From the NCBI RefSeq assembly GCF_026625605.1, contig NZ_CP113054.1, positions 2,728,001-2,792,000 of the forward strand: a DNA stretch of 64,000 bases. The letters are read 5' to 3'. This DNA is from Luteolibacter sp. SL250. GTDB taxonomy: Bacteria > Verrucomicrobiota > Verrucomicrobiia > Verrucomicrobiales > Akkermansiaceae. Below the pieces are notes generated by a model, which had not been told where the DNA came from, searched no databases, and saw only the letters and a list, made by a program, of their open reading frames with translations. Positions 35,215 through 44,063 of the stretch are shown here, one piece after another. The position numbers and the translations under genes are program-made. Position 1 is the first letter of the stretch. The number at the start of each line of letters is the position of its first letter.

Positions 35215-36210
35215 TCAGCGCATCAGGAAATCCGCCACCACGAAACGGTGGTCGGAATGCCGCGTCTCCACCACCCGGCAGCGGACCGGAGTGAGGTGAC
35301 GAGTGGAGTAGATATGGTCGATGCGCAGGATCGGGAAGCGGCGGTGGAAGGTATTTCCCCAGCCGATGCCGGTTTCGGAGAACGCGTCGATGAAGTCGCG
35401 GGAAAGCTGGCGGTGGACGACATCCGTGGCCGGTGCGTTGAAATCCCCTCCCAGAATGGTGGGGACGGTGGGAAAGTCCGTGGTCTGGCTGAGGATCTGG
35501 AGTGCGACCGACATTTCCTGGCGGCGCAGCTTCCGGTTCTGGCTGTGTTCCCGCCAGGCGGAGCGCCTCCACAGGCGGAGATCCGTGGCTGCGGTCGCCA
35601 GGTGGATGTTGACGACCTGGAGGGCGGAGCCATCCGGTGTCACCACTTCCAGTTGCTGGCTGCGGATCACGCGGTTCTTGTCCTCCCTGCGGATCTTCCA
35701 GCGGGTGATCACGCCGTTGAACATGTTCGTCCGGAAGTCGCCTTTCCCCTGGTAAAGCCGGGCGGCGATCTTCGCCGTGTGGGCGGGGTTGGTCTGCTGC
35801 AACAGGACGATGTCCGGATCCCACGCGAGGATCTCGTCGGTGGGATCACCGAAGTAGAAGTTCCCGGTGTTGATGGTCAGAACCCGGAGGACCTTCCGGG
35901 ACTGGAATGGCGCTGCAGGGCCGGGTTGCGGTGCTGGCTTCCCGATGTGGCCGAGCGCCCTCGCCTCATCAGACCCGATGAGGAGTGTGAGCGCCCAGAT
36001 GCCGGACAGCACCAGTGAGAGCGGGGCCCGCATGAAATAGAAGGCACCCGCCGACAAAAGCAGCCCGATGGCCCCCCACAGCCAGATCGGCATCACGGTG
36101 AATGCCGCCAAGGCATCCGGCTGGGTGGAATAACAGCCGATCGTGAACAGGTGCAGGAAAAGCGACAGGGTCACCAGGGTCCAACCTAGCCTGCGGCGGA
36201 GGGGAGACAT
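35215..36210 (-). CDS. Membrane-anchored endonuclease/exonuclease/phosphatase-family protein
   Basis: The 331-residue protein has three N-terminal helices (about residues 8-28, 40-62, 65-78). An EEP domain follows with L-T-I-N-T-G-N-F, D-P-D-I-V-L-L-Q-Q-T, L-G-G-D-F-N-A-P-A and the ending S-D-H-R-F-V-V-A. The catalytic H/D/N residues of the fold are visible, but the usual Glu of motif 2 is Gln (L-L-Q-Q). The membrane part suggests an extracytoplasmic phosphodiesterase or lipid phosphatase rather than a DNA repair enzyme. The ATG at 36210 is preferred over 36246. Confidence 0.82.
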   Translation of the reverse strand: MSPLRRRLGWTLVTLSLFLHLFTIGCYSTQPDALAAFTVMPIWLWGAIGLLLSAGAFYFMRAPLSLVLSGIWALTLLIGSDEARALGHIGKPAPQPGPAAPFQSRKVLRVLTINTGNFYFGDPTDEILAWDPDIVLLQQTNPAHTAKIAARLYQGKGDFRTNMFNGVITRWKIRREDKNRVIRSQQLEVVTPDGSALQVVNIHLATAATDLRLWRRSAWREHSQNRKLRRQEMSVALQILSQTTDFPTVPTILGGDFNAPATDVVHRQLSRDFIDAFSETGIGWGNTFHRRFPILRIDHIYSTRHLTPVRCRVVETRHSDHRFVVADFLMR

Positions 36211-36262
36211 GATGACCTTGGGGGAGAGGGGGTGAACGGACGGCATCCGCCCTGGCCGGGAC

Positions 36263-36568
36263 TCACATTCCGGGGAGGCCCATGCCGCCGGTGAGTTTCT
36301 TCATTTCCGCTGCTGCGGTGTCCTTGCCTTTGGTGATGGCTTCCTGGACGCCCTTGAGGACCAGATCCTCCAGGAATTCGACATCGGAGGCATCCACCAC
36401 GGATGGGTCGATTTTGATGGAGAGGACGTCCCCCGCGCAGGTGGCGGTGACGTTGACCTTTCCGCCACCCACGGAGGCTTCGACGGTGCGGGCGGAGAGT
36501 TCTTCCTGCTTTGCGGCGAGCCCGGCCTGCATCTGCTGGGCTTGTTTCATCAGTTTGGCGATGTTCAT
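36263..36568 (-). CDS. ybaB: YbaB/EbfC family nucleoid-associated protein
   Basis: The 101-residue protein starts M-N-I-A-K-L-M-K-Q-A-Q-Q-M-Q and continues with G-G-G-K-V-N-V-T-A-T-C-A-G-D and I-D-P-S-V-V. Both are hallmarks of the small dimeric DNA-binding YbaB proteins. It follows dnaX by 18 bases, the widely conserved dnaX-ybaB pair. The third common member, recR, is absent and an EEP-fold gene takes its place. Confidence 0.94.
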   Translation of the reverse strand: MNIAKLMKQAQQMQAGLAAKQEELSARTVEASVGGGKVNVTATCAGDVLSIKIDPSVVDASDVEFLEDLVLKGVQEAITKGKDTAAAEMKKLTGGMGLPGM

Positions 36569-36586
36569 AAGGGGTATGGTTGGTGG

Positions 36587-38092
36587 TTACCTGAGCACTT
36601 TGCCCTCGAATTTCTCAAGGGCGGACTTGATCAGCGGATCATCGTAGAAACTTTCGTCGAGCGTCGGTTGGGGGGCGGCGGCCGGTGGTGCCTCCGCTGC
36701 GGGCTTCGGCTTCGCTTCCTCCCATGGCGGCGGCTCGGGGGCGGGCGGGGCTTCGCTGATCTCCGGCGCGGCTTCGATCAGGGAATCCAGCGCACTGATC
36801 GCGCTCAATCCGGGTTTCCGCACTGGAGTGACTGCGGGCTTCTCGGGTTCCGGAGCGGGGATTGGAGGAGTCACCACCGCGGGAATGGAGGGGCGGGGTG
36901 GGAGCTCCGCTTCCGTCGCCACGGGTTCCGGCGCGGTGGGAGGAGCCTGCGGGATGAAATCCGCACCACGGGTCAGCACCTTGATGACATCCGCGATTCT
37001 CACTTCCCCGAGGGATTGGATGGCTTTGATCACGCCCAGCTCGAAGTGCAGGCGCTTGTTCGTCGCCCACTTCATCCTGCCTTCGGTCTCCGCGAAGACA
37101 TCGATGGCCGCGAGAATCCGGTCAGGGGCGTATTCGTCGGCGGCACCGATCAGCTTGCTCCAAAGCTCGGCGGGAATACCGTCGCCGTCCGCCGTGGGAT
37201 CAAGCTTCGCGACCAGCAGAGCGCGCAGGCAACCGATCAGTTCGCCCAGCAGTTGGGACAGTTCCCGACCGCTCTCCGCTTCCTTCTGGATGAGTGAAAG
37301 CGCGGCCGGTGTCGCGCGTTCAAGCAGGGCGGAGGTGAGTGTTGCCACCTTTTCCCGGGAGGTGAAACCGAAGACATCCAGCACGTTCGCCTCCGTGATA
37401 TGGTCGCCGCAGAAAGCCACGAGCTGGTCGAGCATGGACTGAGCGTCGCGCATGCCGCCGTCCGCTCCCTTGGCGATCGCCCAGGCGGCGGTTTCGTCCA
37501 GAGCGATGCCTTCCTGGCCGGCGATGTGCTGGAGATGGCGGGCGATCGTTTCGGTGGGGATCGGCCGCAGGTCGAACCGCTGGCAGCGGGAAAGGATCGT
37601 CGGCAGGATCTTGTTCGCCTCCGTGGTGGCGAAGATGAATTTCACGTGCGGAGGAGGCTCTTCCAGCGTCTTGAGCAGCGCGTTGAACGCGGCGTTCGAG
37701 AGCATGTGCACCTCGTCGATGTAGTAGATCTTGAACTGGCCGCGCGCCGGGGCGAAGCGGACGGACTCCCGCAGGTCGCGGACCTGTTCGACGCCGTTGT
37801 TGGAAGCACCGTCGATCTCCAGCACATCGAGCGAGCGGCCTTCGGCGATTTCCACGCAGATATCATCATCCGGATCGAAATCCGCCTTCGGGCCGCCGGG
37901 GCAGTTCAGCGCCTTTGCCAGGATCCGGGCGGTGGAGGTCTTGCCGGTGCCGCGCGGCCCGACGAAAAGATAGGCGTGGGCCAGCCGCTTCTGGGCGATG
38001 GCGTTGCGCAGGGTGCGCACCACATGGTCCTGTCCAAGGACATCGTCGAAAGTTTTGGGCCGGTATTTCCGGGCGAAGACCTGATAGCTCAC
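36587..38092 (-). CDS. dnaX: DNA polymerase III gamma/tau subunit
   Basis: DnaX is the clamp-loader ATPase. The 501-residue protein has Walker A G45-P-R-G-T-G-K51-T, Walker B Y-I-D-E-V-H-M-L, sensor text F-A-T-T-E-A-N-K-I and the S-R-C finger. A Pro/Ala/Glu-rich linker (about 370-480) leads to a short tail. The zinc module normally has four cysteines; here only Cys64 and Cys79 remain, and the middle two positions fall in an Asp-rich stretch D-F-D-P-D-D-D. I see no slippery sequence for a separate gamma product. It leads the dnaX-ybaB pair. Confidence 0.95.
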   Translation of the reverse strand: MSYQVFARKYRPKTFDDVLGQDHVVRTLRNAIAQKRLAHAYLFVGPRGTGKTSTARILAKALNCPGGPKADFDPDDDICVEIAEGRSLDVLEIDGASNNGVEQVRDLRESVRFAPARGQFKIYYIDEVHMLSNAAFNALLKTLEEPPPHVKFIFATTEANKILPTILSRCQRFDLRPIPTETIARHLQHIAGQEGIALDETAAWAIAKGADGGMRDAQSMLDQLVAFCGDHITEANVLDVFGFTSREKVATLTSALLERATPAALSLIQKEAESGRELSQLLGELIGCLRALLVAKLDPTADGDGIPAELWSKLIGAADEYAPDRILAAIDVFAETEGRMKWATNKRLHFELGVIKAIQSLGEVRIADVIKVLTRGADFIPQAPPTAPEPVATEAELPPRPSIPAVVTPPIPAPEPEKPAVTPVRKPGLSAISALDSLIEAAPEISEAPPAPEPPPWEEAKPKPAAEAPPAAAPQPTLDESFYDDPLIKSALEKFEGKVLR

Positions 38093-38197
38093 ACGGGCGA
38101 GTGTAGGTGGCCGCGCGGGTTTGTCATCGCTCAGTTTCAGCGACTGTCAAAAAACGCGGGGTTGATGGTCCTGACAGGGCTGCTAGAGTCCCGGGAA

Positions 38198-39745
38198 ATG
38201 GATGACAAAGGATCTCAGAATCAGCGCAGGACGAAAGGATTTCCGTGGTTTGGCGCGGGTTTTTTCGTGTTGATTTGCGGCGGATTTGGCCTCCTTTTTA
38301 CTCCAATTCCGGGCCGTTTGAAGCAAAGTCTGAAGGATCTGGTCAAACCCGAGAAGGTCCTGATCAAGACGGACACAACGGATATCGAACGCCAGATCCG
38401 GGCCAGGTATGAGGCGGAGATGCAGGAACTCCGGGAAAATCAGGAAAAGGAACTGGCTGCCCTGAAAAAAGCCCAGGTGGAGACCCCCAGGGAGGCACCC
38501 GAGGAACCTGCCCCCACGGACATGACCCTCGGTTCCGTGTCGGACGTGCGTGAGTTGCGGTCGGGGATCCCATTCAAGACGGAAGTGACCGTCACCAAAG
38601 GCGGAATCGCTTCCATCGAACGGAAGGATGCGGCCAGCTATGCGGCTTCCTACCAACTCACGATCAAGGCTCCCACGCCCGCGAAGACGATCACCGAGCT
38701 GGAGACATCGAACAAGAGCCTGTCGAAGGTGCTGCCCGGGTTGCCGGCACTGGTGGAGAAAGCCGAGGTTTCCCCGTGGTTCTACCGGCTTTACGATGAG
38801 AAGACCACCCGCATACGCAGGAGTGCGAACACCCTCAACGAGTTGCTGACCAAGCACAATCTCTACGACTGTGAGACCATGCTGCATCTCCAGGCTCCGA
38901 CCGGACGGAAGATCTTTTTCCTGCAGGCGGAGATGGATGTGGTTTCCGATGGCTCGGACGGAGATCGCCTTCCGACGATGCCGGAGGAGATCGTCAACTC
39001 CACCCATTACCAGCCCTACACCAGCTACGGTTGGCCGAAGAAAACCCGCACTCCGAATCCGCTGATCGCCGGTTTCGAGCGCAGGATCGCGGCCGGCCAG
39101 AAAGAACTGGAGGAGAAAGGGACGCCTGCGGAGCGGAAGACCTGGCTGCGTGACCGGATCGCGATGCTGAAGCGCGGGATCGAGGACATGAAGGCGCGCA
39201 GCTTTCTCATCGCGGAATACGATCCTTTCATCGTCATTCCGGTGAGCATCATCACCGCGAACAGCAGCCGTGATCCGTTCGCCCCCAGGGTGGGTGACTA
39301 TGCGGTCGTCGTCCACGGGGAGAAAATCTACCCCGCCATCGTCGGTGATGGTGGTCCGACCTTCAAGGTCGGCGAAGCTTCGCTGCGGATGGCCCGCGAG
39401 ATCAATCCGAAGTCATCGCCCTACAGCCGACCCATTTCTGATCTGACGGTGAGTTACCTCGTGTTCTCCGGTAGCCGTGAAGAGGAACGTCAGCCCCCGG
39501 ACTACGTGAAATGGCGGCAGAAATGCCATGAACTGCTCGGTGAGATGGGCGGGGTGGGAGAGGGATATTCGCTCCACGAATGGCAGGATCTTTTGCCAAA
39601 GCCTGCTCCTCCGGAACCCGCGCCCGCAGCCCCCGGGGCAACTCCCGGGCCACCCGGTCCCGCCGTGCCGGGAGCGCCTGACGCACCAACCGCTCCGGTC
39701 ACACCGGCAGCACCCGTGTCGCCGCCTGCCGCGCCGGGACAGTGA
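38198..39745 (+). CDS. GH75 chitosanase-like membrane-anchored protein
   Basis: The protein is 515 residues, with a membrane anchor (about 18-38), a coiled-coil segment (about 60-95) and a linker. The C-terminal part resembles glycoside hydrolase family 75: [19 protein letters not shown], then G-D384-G-G-P-T-F-K-V-G-E393-A-S-L-R-M-A. The Asp-x8-Glu spacing agrees with the catalytic pair reported for fungal GH75 enzymes, as I recall it. The end is Pro/Ala-rich (about 460-515). It would cleave chitosan-like or related amino-sugar polymers at the cell surface. The ATG at 38198 excludes a longer open frame that is antisense to dnaX. Confidence 0.75.
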   Translation: MDDKGSQNQRRTKGFPWFGAGFFVLICGGFGLLFTPIPGRLKQSLKDLVKPEKVLIKTDTTDIERQIRARYEAEMQELRENQEKELAALKKAQVETPREAPEEPAPTDMTLGSVSDVRELRSGIPFKTEVTVTKGGIASIERKDAASYAASYQLTIKAPTPAKTITELETSNKSLSKVLPGLPALVEKAEVSPWFYRLYDEKTTRIRRSANTLNELLTKHNLYDCETMLHLQAPTGRKIFFLQAEMDVVSDGSDGDRLPTMPEEIVNSTHYQPYTSYGWPKKTRTPNPLIAGFERRIAAGQKELEEKGTPAERKTWLRDRIAMLKRGIEDMKARSFLIAEYDPFIVIPVSIITANSSRDPFAPRVGDYAVVVHGEKIYPAIVGDGGPTFKVGEASLRMAREINPKSSPYSRPISDLTVSYLVFSGSREEERQPPDYVKWRQKCHELLGEMGGVGEGYSLHEWQDLLPKPAPPEPAPAAPGATPGPPGPAVPGAPDAPTAPVTPAAPVSPPAAPGQ

Positions 39746-39790
39746 AGCATTTTCGAACGGTGCAAGACACCGGCATTCGTGCATGCCAGT

Positions 39791-40192
39791 CTACGAAGGT
39801 GGCATAAGGACAGGGATCATCTCGCGCTGATGCCTGCGGTAAATGTGGAAATCGCCGTCCACGGTGATCACAGGGAGGTGCGGAAAGCGTTCACTCAAAC
39901 AGATGAGGCACAGATCCGCCAGATCGGGTGAACGGTCGGCGTAGCGCTTCGCGAAAATCTCCAACCGTGGCTGGCAAATGGAAAAATCCAGTTCCACACG
40001 CAGAAGGCCAGCCTGCACCAATGCCAGCACTTTCTCCGCGGATCCGGTGTGGAAAACCGCTTCGGCCAGCACCGCTTCACAGGTTGCCAGCGGCGCATCC
40101 ACCTGCTCAGCCAACCGCACGGCCCATGAGTGAAAGGAATCCCGTCTGTTCAGAAATGCGACGACAAAGCCTGTGTCCGCAATCCCGGTCAT
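39791..40192 (-). CDS. vapC: PIN-domain toxin (VapC-like ribonuclease)
   Basis: The 133-residue protein has the PIN acidic residues: I-A-D5-T-G-F-V-V-A-F near the start, the E in A-V-L-A-E-A-V-F, D-L-A-D-L-C in the middle, and I-T-V-D-G-D-F near the end. VapC toxins cut tRNA or rRNA. Its ATG overlaps the antitoxin stop by four bases (ATGA), the standard toxin-antitoxin layout. Confidence 0.9.
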   Translation of the reverse strand: MTGIADTGFVVAFLNRRDSFHSWAVRLAEQVDAPLATCEAVLAEAVFHTGSAEKVLALVQAGLLRVELDFSICQPRLEIFAKRYADRSPDLADLCLICLSERFPHLPVITVDGDFHIYRRHQREMIPVLMPPS

Positions 40193-40401
40193 GGCCGAGA
40201 GAATCCTTTGCGGCGGGAAAGATCCTCCGGCCCTTCCAAGCTGCCAGCCAGTTTCATGAATGGCTTGGCTTGCTCCGCCTGCCGCACTTTCTCCAATGCT
40301 TCCTTGACCAGACTCCCTTGGGAACGACCGGTGGCACGAGCCTGTTCTTCCACCCAGCGTGCCAGATCTTCACCCAAGCGGATGCTCAGTGTCGTACTCA
40401 T
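40189..40401 (-). CDS. Ribbon-helix-helix antitoxin
   Basis: The 70-residue protein begins M-S-T-T-L-S-I-R-L-G-E-D-L-A, followed by A-T-G-R-S-Q-G-S-L-V-K-E-A-L, a CopG/Arc-type ribbon-helix-helix DNA-binding domain. The C-terminal 25 residues would wrap the PIN toxin. It should repress its own operon, probably through the inverted repeat just upstream. Confidence 0.88.
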   Translation of the reverse strand: MSTTLSIRLGEDLARWVEEQARATGRSQGSLVKEALEKVRQAEQAKPFMKLAGSLEGPEDLSRRKGFSRP

Positions 40402-40405
40402 GTGG

Positions 40406-40432
40406 CAAAGGTGTATGACGCGCTTTCCTTTG
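40406..40432. promoter_or_regulatory. Candidate operator/promoter of the toxin-antitoxin pair
   Basis: CAAAGG (40406-40411) and CCTTTG (40427-40432) are inverted repeats immediately before the antitoxin start. A minus-strand TTGACA lies at 40431-40436. This is where an autoregulating RHH antitoxin would bind. Confidence 0.35.
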
Positions 40433-40810
40433 TCAATTCGCCTCCAGCATCCTCCTGGTCCTTTCCGCCTGCAATGCTTTGAGCACCCGCAGCAGGAGAA
40501 CCACGCAGAGGATGGTGATGCCGAGTTCCAGCAGCGGGGCGATACCCCGTGAGCGGTCGCCGGTGAACCAATCCGCCACTCCCTTGATGCCCATCAGCCC
40601 TTTGCCGGTGCCGATGAGCGAGACGATCCCCGCGCCGATGATGCCGTGCCAATACATACTGAAGGTGAAGATGCCACAGATGAGGAGCGCACCGCCCAGG
40701 GTCAGGCCTCCGCGCAGAAACTCGAAACCGGGCATCTTCGGCAGGATGAACATCGCGGAGATGCCGGCGGCCAGGATCAGGATGCCGGTGAGGAGAATGT
40801 GGGCGCGCAT
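40433..40810 (-). CDS. Small integral membrane protein of unknown function
   Basis: The 125-residue protein has four predicted membrane helices (about residues 5-24, 36-56, 58-70, 90-108) and a basic C-terminal tail R-T-R-R-M-L. No family is recognised. It stands between the toxin-antitoxin pair and the metzincin gene, all on the minus strand, without clear coupling. Confidence 0.65.
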   Translation of the reverse strand: MRAHILLTGILILAAGISAMFILPKMPGFEFLRGGLTLGGALLICGIFTFSMYWHGIIGAGIVSLIGTGKGLMGIKGVADWFTGDRSRGIAPLLELGITILCVVLLLRVLKALQAERTRRMLEAN

Positions 40811-40858
40811 GGCGGAAAGGGAAACGCAACTCGGCCCGCTGGCAAGCCGCGCGTTACT

Positions 40859-42673
40859 TCAGAGTGAAAGCTCCGGCTCGAACCAGCAGCCCCAATCGGA
40901 TTGGATGCCATCCCCGGCGTCCTCCACGGTGAACTCCAGCTCTTTCACCCCGTCCATCGCCAGTTCATAGCTGCGGAGGGTTCCGGGGGTGGTTTTCCCG
41001 GAGCGCCACAGTTCCTTGCCGTCGCCCTTGATCACGAACTCGCACGATCCACTGGAGATGCCATCGGGAAAACCGGCGTGGCCCTTCAGCGTCTTCCATT
41101 TTCCGCCCAGGTCCCAACGGTGGCTGGCAGGTGCGTGGGCATAGATCCCCCGTGAGAACAGTCTGGCTCCGCAGGAAAGCAGTAGAGCGTCATCTGGCAG
41201 CCGGTTCGGTTTGGCCTTCCCGTAGCCGACCTTGGATCCGGTCATTGATGCTTCGGAAAGCAGACAGGGGTTGCCGGATTCATCGGCGGGGGCTTTCCCC
41301 GCGCGGAATCCGAGGGAGGCGGCGATGACTTCGCCTGCCTCGAGAACCTTCGGATCAGGTTTTGCATCGGCGATTTTCCGCAGGCTGTCCCGGGCGGCCA
41401 TGGTGGAGGCCGCGGCGACCTCCGCCAACAGCGGGCGCAGGATGACGGCTGCCTCTGCGGCGGACGTGTTCACGGTTCCATCCTTCTCCAGCCGGTAGGG
41501 GAAGATAAACCGGGCCGTCGGGGAGGCAAAGGAACTGGCGGCTCCATTCGCCTGGAGCATCACCACGCGGAAGACTCCGGCTTTCCCGGGAGTCAGGGCG
41601 TCGGCTTCCAGGGTGAAGTTTCCGCTGGAATCCGGTACCGCCGTGCAGGTGGTGGCGTCATAGTCACCGCCACCCGCCGGGTCCATGTAGCCGACGACCG
41701 CATAAACCGGTGGATCCGCCACCACGTTTGCGGAGAAGCTGAAACTTTTGCCATGGTTGGTGATCCGGATGTCGGTCGGCGTGGCGTTGGCCGGGGTATC
41801 GATCCCTTTCGCGGAGCCGGAGAAAATAGGGTGGGAAGCCAGCCTCAGGCCGTGGGCGAGCGTCAGAAATGAACCCTTCCCTTCACCCCGCAACTGGTCC
41901 CCATAGGAGCGGTTGCCGGAACCCATCAGCGCGGTGCCGAACGCTTCCTTTTCGTCCGGCCGTTCGCAGTTGTGGGGAAGGCCCAGCGCATGCCCGAGTT
42001 CATGGCAGATGCCGCCGATGAAGATGGAGTTGTACTTGCCGACGGAGATGTCGCCATACTGCCCGTCCTTCACGCGTGGCTCCTTCTTGTCCAGGAAGGC
42101 GAGGTTGAGGATGGGAGAGTCCACCTGCCAGGCGGTTCCGTTGCAGTTCGTGCCGCTGGCGTAGTAGGGGCTGTTCTGGGTGATGGTGCGGGTGGCCTGG
42201 TCCCAGTTGGCCATGTTGCAGAAGATGACGATCGTTTCCTTCTCCGGATCCAGCCCGGCGGCGTTCAGGGTGGGCAGGCATTCCTTGCGGATGTCGCCAC
42301 CGGATTCCCGCCCATAGGAGGCGTAGGGCTTCTCGCCCTTCACCACATGGATGACCGGCCTGCCGTCCTTGCCCTTGTCGAACTGGATGCTGCGTGGACC
42401 GAACCCGAGCCGGACCATCTCCCGGCCATAGAATTTCCGGATATCCTCCATGATCGCCGACAGCCTCACCACGTATCCAGTGGGTGGCTCACGGTCCGCG
42501 GGCGACCAATACACGAGGTGGACCTTCTTTTCCGCTTTCACCGGATCCACGGCTTGCCAATTGCCGAGGATGGAGACGGCGCGGGGTACCTGGTCGGAGA
42601 TCCTATCCTGTGGGGCATTTGCTGCCAGCATCGCAGGGAGGATGAGGAGCGGAAGAAGGGCGGGTTTTGTCAT
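40859..42673 (-). CDS. Secreted metzincin-type zinc metallopeptidase with C-terminal NPCBM domain
   Basis: The protein has 604 residues, with a signal peptide (about 1-19). The zinc site is H224-E-L-G-H228-A-L-G-L-P-H234, the H-E-x-x-H-x-x-G-x-x-H signature of metzincins, followed by A-L-M-G-S-G-N-R, a likely Met-turn. A beta-sandwich middle region follows. The C-terminus has an NPCBM-like domain: R-G-I-Y-A-H-A-P-A-S-H-R-W, G-K-W-K-T-L-K-G, V-K-E-L-E-F-T-V-E-D-A-G-D-G, with carbohydrate-binding character. A secreted glycoprotein-directed protease is suggested. It lies nine bases after the secreted propeller-like gene and is probably co-transcribed with it. Confidence 0.85.
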   Translation of the reverse strand: MTKPALLPLLILPAMLAANAPQDRISDQVPRAVSILGNWQAVDPVKAEKKVHLVYWSPADREPPTGYVVRLSAIMEDIRKFYGREMVRLGFGPRSIQFDKGKDGRPVIHVVKGEKPYASYGRESGGDIRKECLPTLNAAGLDPEKETIVIFCNMANWDQATRTITQNSPYYASGTNCNGTAWQVDSPILNLAFLDKKEPRVKDGQYGDISVGKYNSIFIGGICHELGHALGLPHNCERPDEKEAFGTALMGSGNRSYGDQLRGEGKGSFLTLAHGLRLASHPIFSGSAKGIDTPANATPTDIRITNHGKSFSFSANVVADPPVYAVVGYMDPAGGGDYDATTCTAVPDSSGNFTLEADALTPGKAGVFRVVMLQANGAASSFASPTARFIFPYRLEKDGTVNTSAAEAAVILRPLLAEVAAASTMAARDSLRKIADAKPDPKVLEAGEVIAASLGFRAGKAPADESGNPCLLSEASMTGSKVGYGKAKPNRLPDDALLLSCGARLFSRGIYAHAPASHRWDLGGKWKTLKGHAGFPDGISSGSCEFVIKGDGKELWRSGKTTPGTLRSYELAMDGVKELEFTVEDAGDGIQSDWGCWFEPELSL

Positions 42674-42682
42674 TCGGAATGG

Positions 42683-44053
42683 CTACTTGCGGGCTGGCAC
42701 CAGCTTGGGATCGTCGAGATCCAGGCGGTAGAGGATCTGGTTGTAATTGAAACGCGGAGTGGCGGCCGCTTTGTCTGCGAATTCCGCCGTGTACGTTCCC
42801 TCGAACAGGATGAATGGTGCATCCGGGGCGGTGAGTTCGTGTTGGATCCGTGGATTGTAGAAGGTGTAGTTGCGGTGCGACAGCACCTTCACTGCGGTGC
42901 TCCATGGTCCCAGCGGTGAATCCGCCTCCGCATACCAGATCTCTCCGAAACCGGACGGCTTTCCATGGTTCTGGGTGAAAATGGTGATCCAGCGCTGCCG
43001 GTGGGCGTTCCAGCAGACAGAGCCGCGGTGGGGGGTGATTTCATTTTCCCCCGCATCACGCGGGGAGGAGGGTGCGGGAATCTCCTGCCACTTCGACGGA
43101 TCCTCCCATCCCTCATAGGTGGCGGGACATTTCATCGAGGGAAAGGGGTCTCCGAACAGCAGCCAATCGCTGCCGTCCTGATCCTTCCACGGGAAGGGAT
43201 GCCCGCGCGGAATGAGCGGCTTTTTCCCATCCCCCTTCTTCCAGATGCGGTGAACGGAGGTGAAGATCCCGCGCTCATCATCGAAGGCGCACAGGCCGAC
43301 ATCGTATTCGTCCAGGTGGTTCTCGATCTTGGAGTAGGTGGCGACCAGCCGCTCACTGCCGCTGCGGTCCTTCACGCTTGTCATCGCCCCCAGCCAGGTC
43401 GGTCCGGGACCTTCCAAAGGGGAGACACCCCGCAGCTTGCCATCCGTCTTCAGGTAGTCGTAGCGGAGTGCGAGGGGGGGCTGAAATTTCGCCAGCGGCA
43501 GGAGAGGGGATGTGGCCGCCGTCGAGTTGAAGTTCCCGAGCGGATACTCCGGAATGCTGGTGTCCCCCCACAGCCAAAAAAGCCGGTCCCGGTAGCGGCT
43601 CAACAGCACGGAATCACTGCCCATGACCCCGGACTCCCCGATGGGTGCCGTCTCCCCGAGCTTCTCCAGATGGTTGAAAAGTCCCGCCCCCGTCAGCCGT
43701 CCCAGCCGCTTGGCGACCATCGTCCGCTCGACCTCGACGCGGGCTTTCTTCCCACGTTCCACCTGCACCCGCACTCCTGCGCTGCCAAAGCCGTCCGCCT
43801 TCACCTGATAGCCGTCGGAGGAAACGCCGAGCCAGATCTCCCGGCCGAACAGGTCCGGTTCATCGATGGCGGCGAGGCCCGCATTGTCCGTGAAAATGGA
43901 AAGGTGGTGCGTGGTGCGCAGCTCCACCAGCGGCACCGGCCAGCCGTTCTCCCGGTCCACCACCTCGATCCGGAAGGGCTGCTCCGCACCGGCGGCGGGC
44001 AGCGCGCACAGCGCCCATGCTGCGGCCTTGCAGGTCAGCAGGACACGGATCAT
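42683..44053 (-). CDS. Secreted beta-propeller-like glycan enzyme or binding protein
   Basis: The 456-residue protein has a signal peptide (about 1-23). A short carboxypeptidase-regulatory-like domain follows with V-P-L-V-E-L-R-T-T-H. The large repeat-rich region looks like a five-bladed propeller: S-D-S-V-L-L-S-R-Y-R-D-R-L-F-W-L-W-G-D-T-S, W-L-L-F-G-D-P-F, F-G-E-I-W-Y-A-E-A-D-S-P-L-G-P-W. Such text resembles DUF4185/GH43-type folds, but I cannot name the family or the catalytic residues. It starts only 10 bases from the divergent aminotransferase gene and precedes the metzincin gene. Confidence 0.7.
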   Translation of the reverse strand: MIRVLLTCKAAAWALCALPAAGAEQPFRIEVVDRENGWPVPLVELRTTHHLSIFTDNAGLAAIDEPDLFGREIWLGVSSDGYQVKADGFGSAGVRVQVERGKKARVEVERTMVAKRLGRLTGAGLFNHLEKLGETAPIGESGVMGSDSVLLSRYRDRLFWLWGDTSIPEYPLGNFNSTAATSPLLPLAKFQPPLALRYDYLKTDGKLRGVSPLEGPGPTWLGAMTSVKDRSGSERLVATYSKIENHLDEYDVGLCAFDDERGIFTSVHRIWKKGDGKKPLIPRGHPFPWKDQDGSDWLLFGDPFPSMKCPATYEGWEDPSKWQEIPAPSSPRDAGENEITPHRGSVCWNAHRQRWITIFTQNHGKPSGFGEIWYAEADSPLGPWSTAVKVLSHRNYTFYNPRIQHELTAPDAPFILFEGTYTAEFADKAAATPRFNYNQILYRLDLDDPKLVPARK

Positions 44054-44063
44054 CGTCCGCCTG

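Noticed and set aside
37400-38197. Long upstream extension of the GH75-like gene
   Set aside because: It reads antisense through dnaX and lacks GH75 sequence; the membrane anchor begins after the ATG at 38198.
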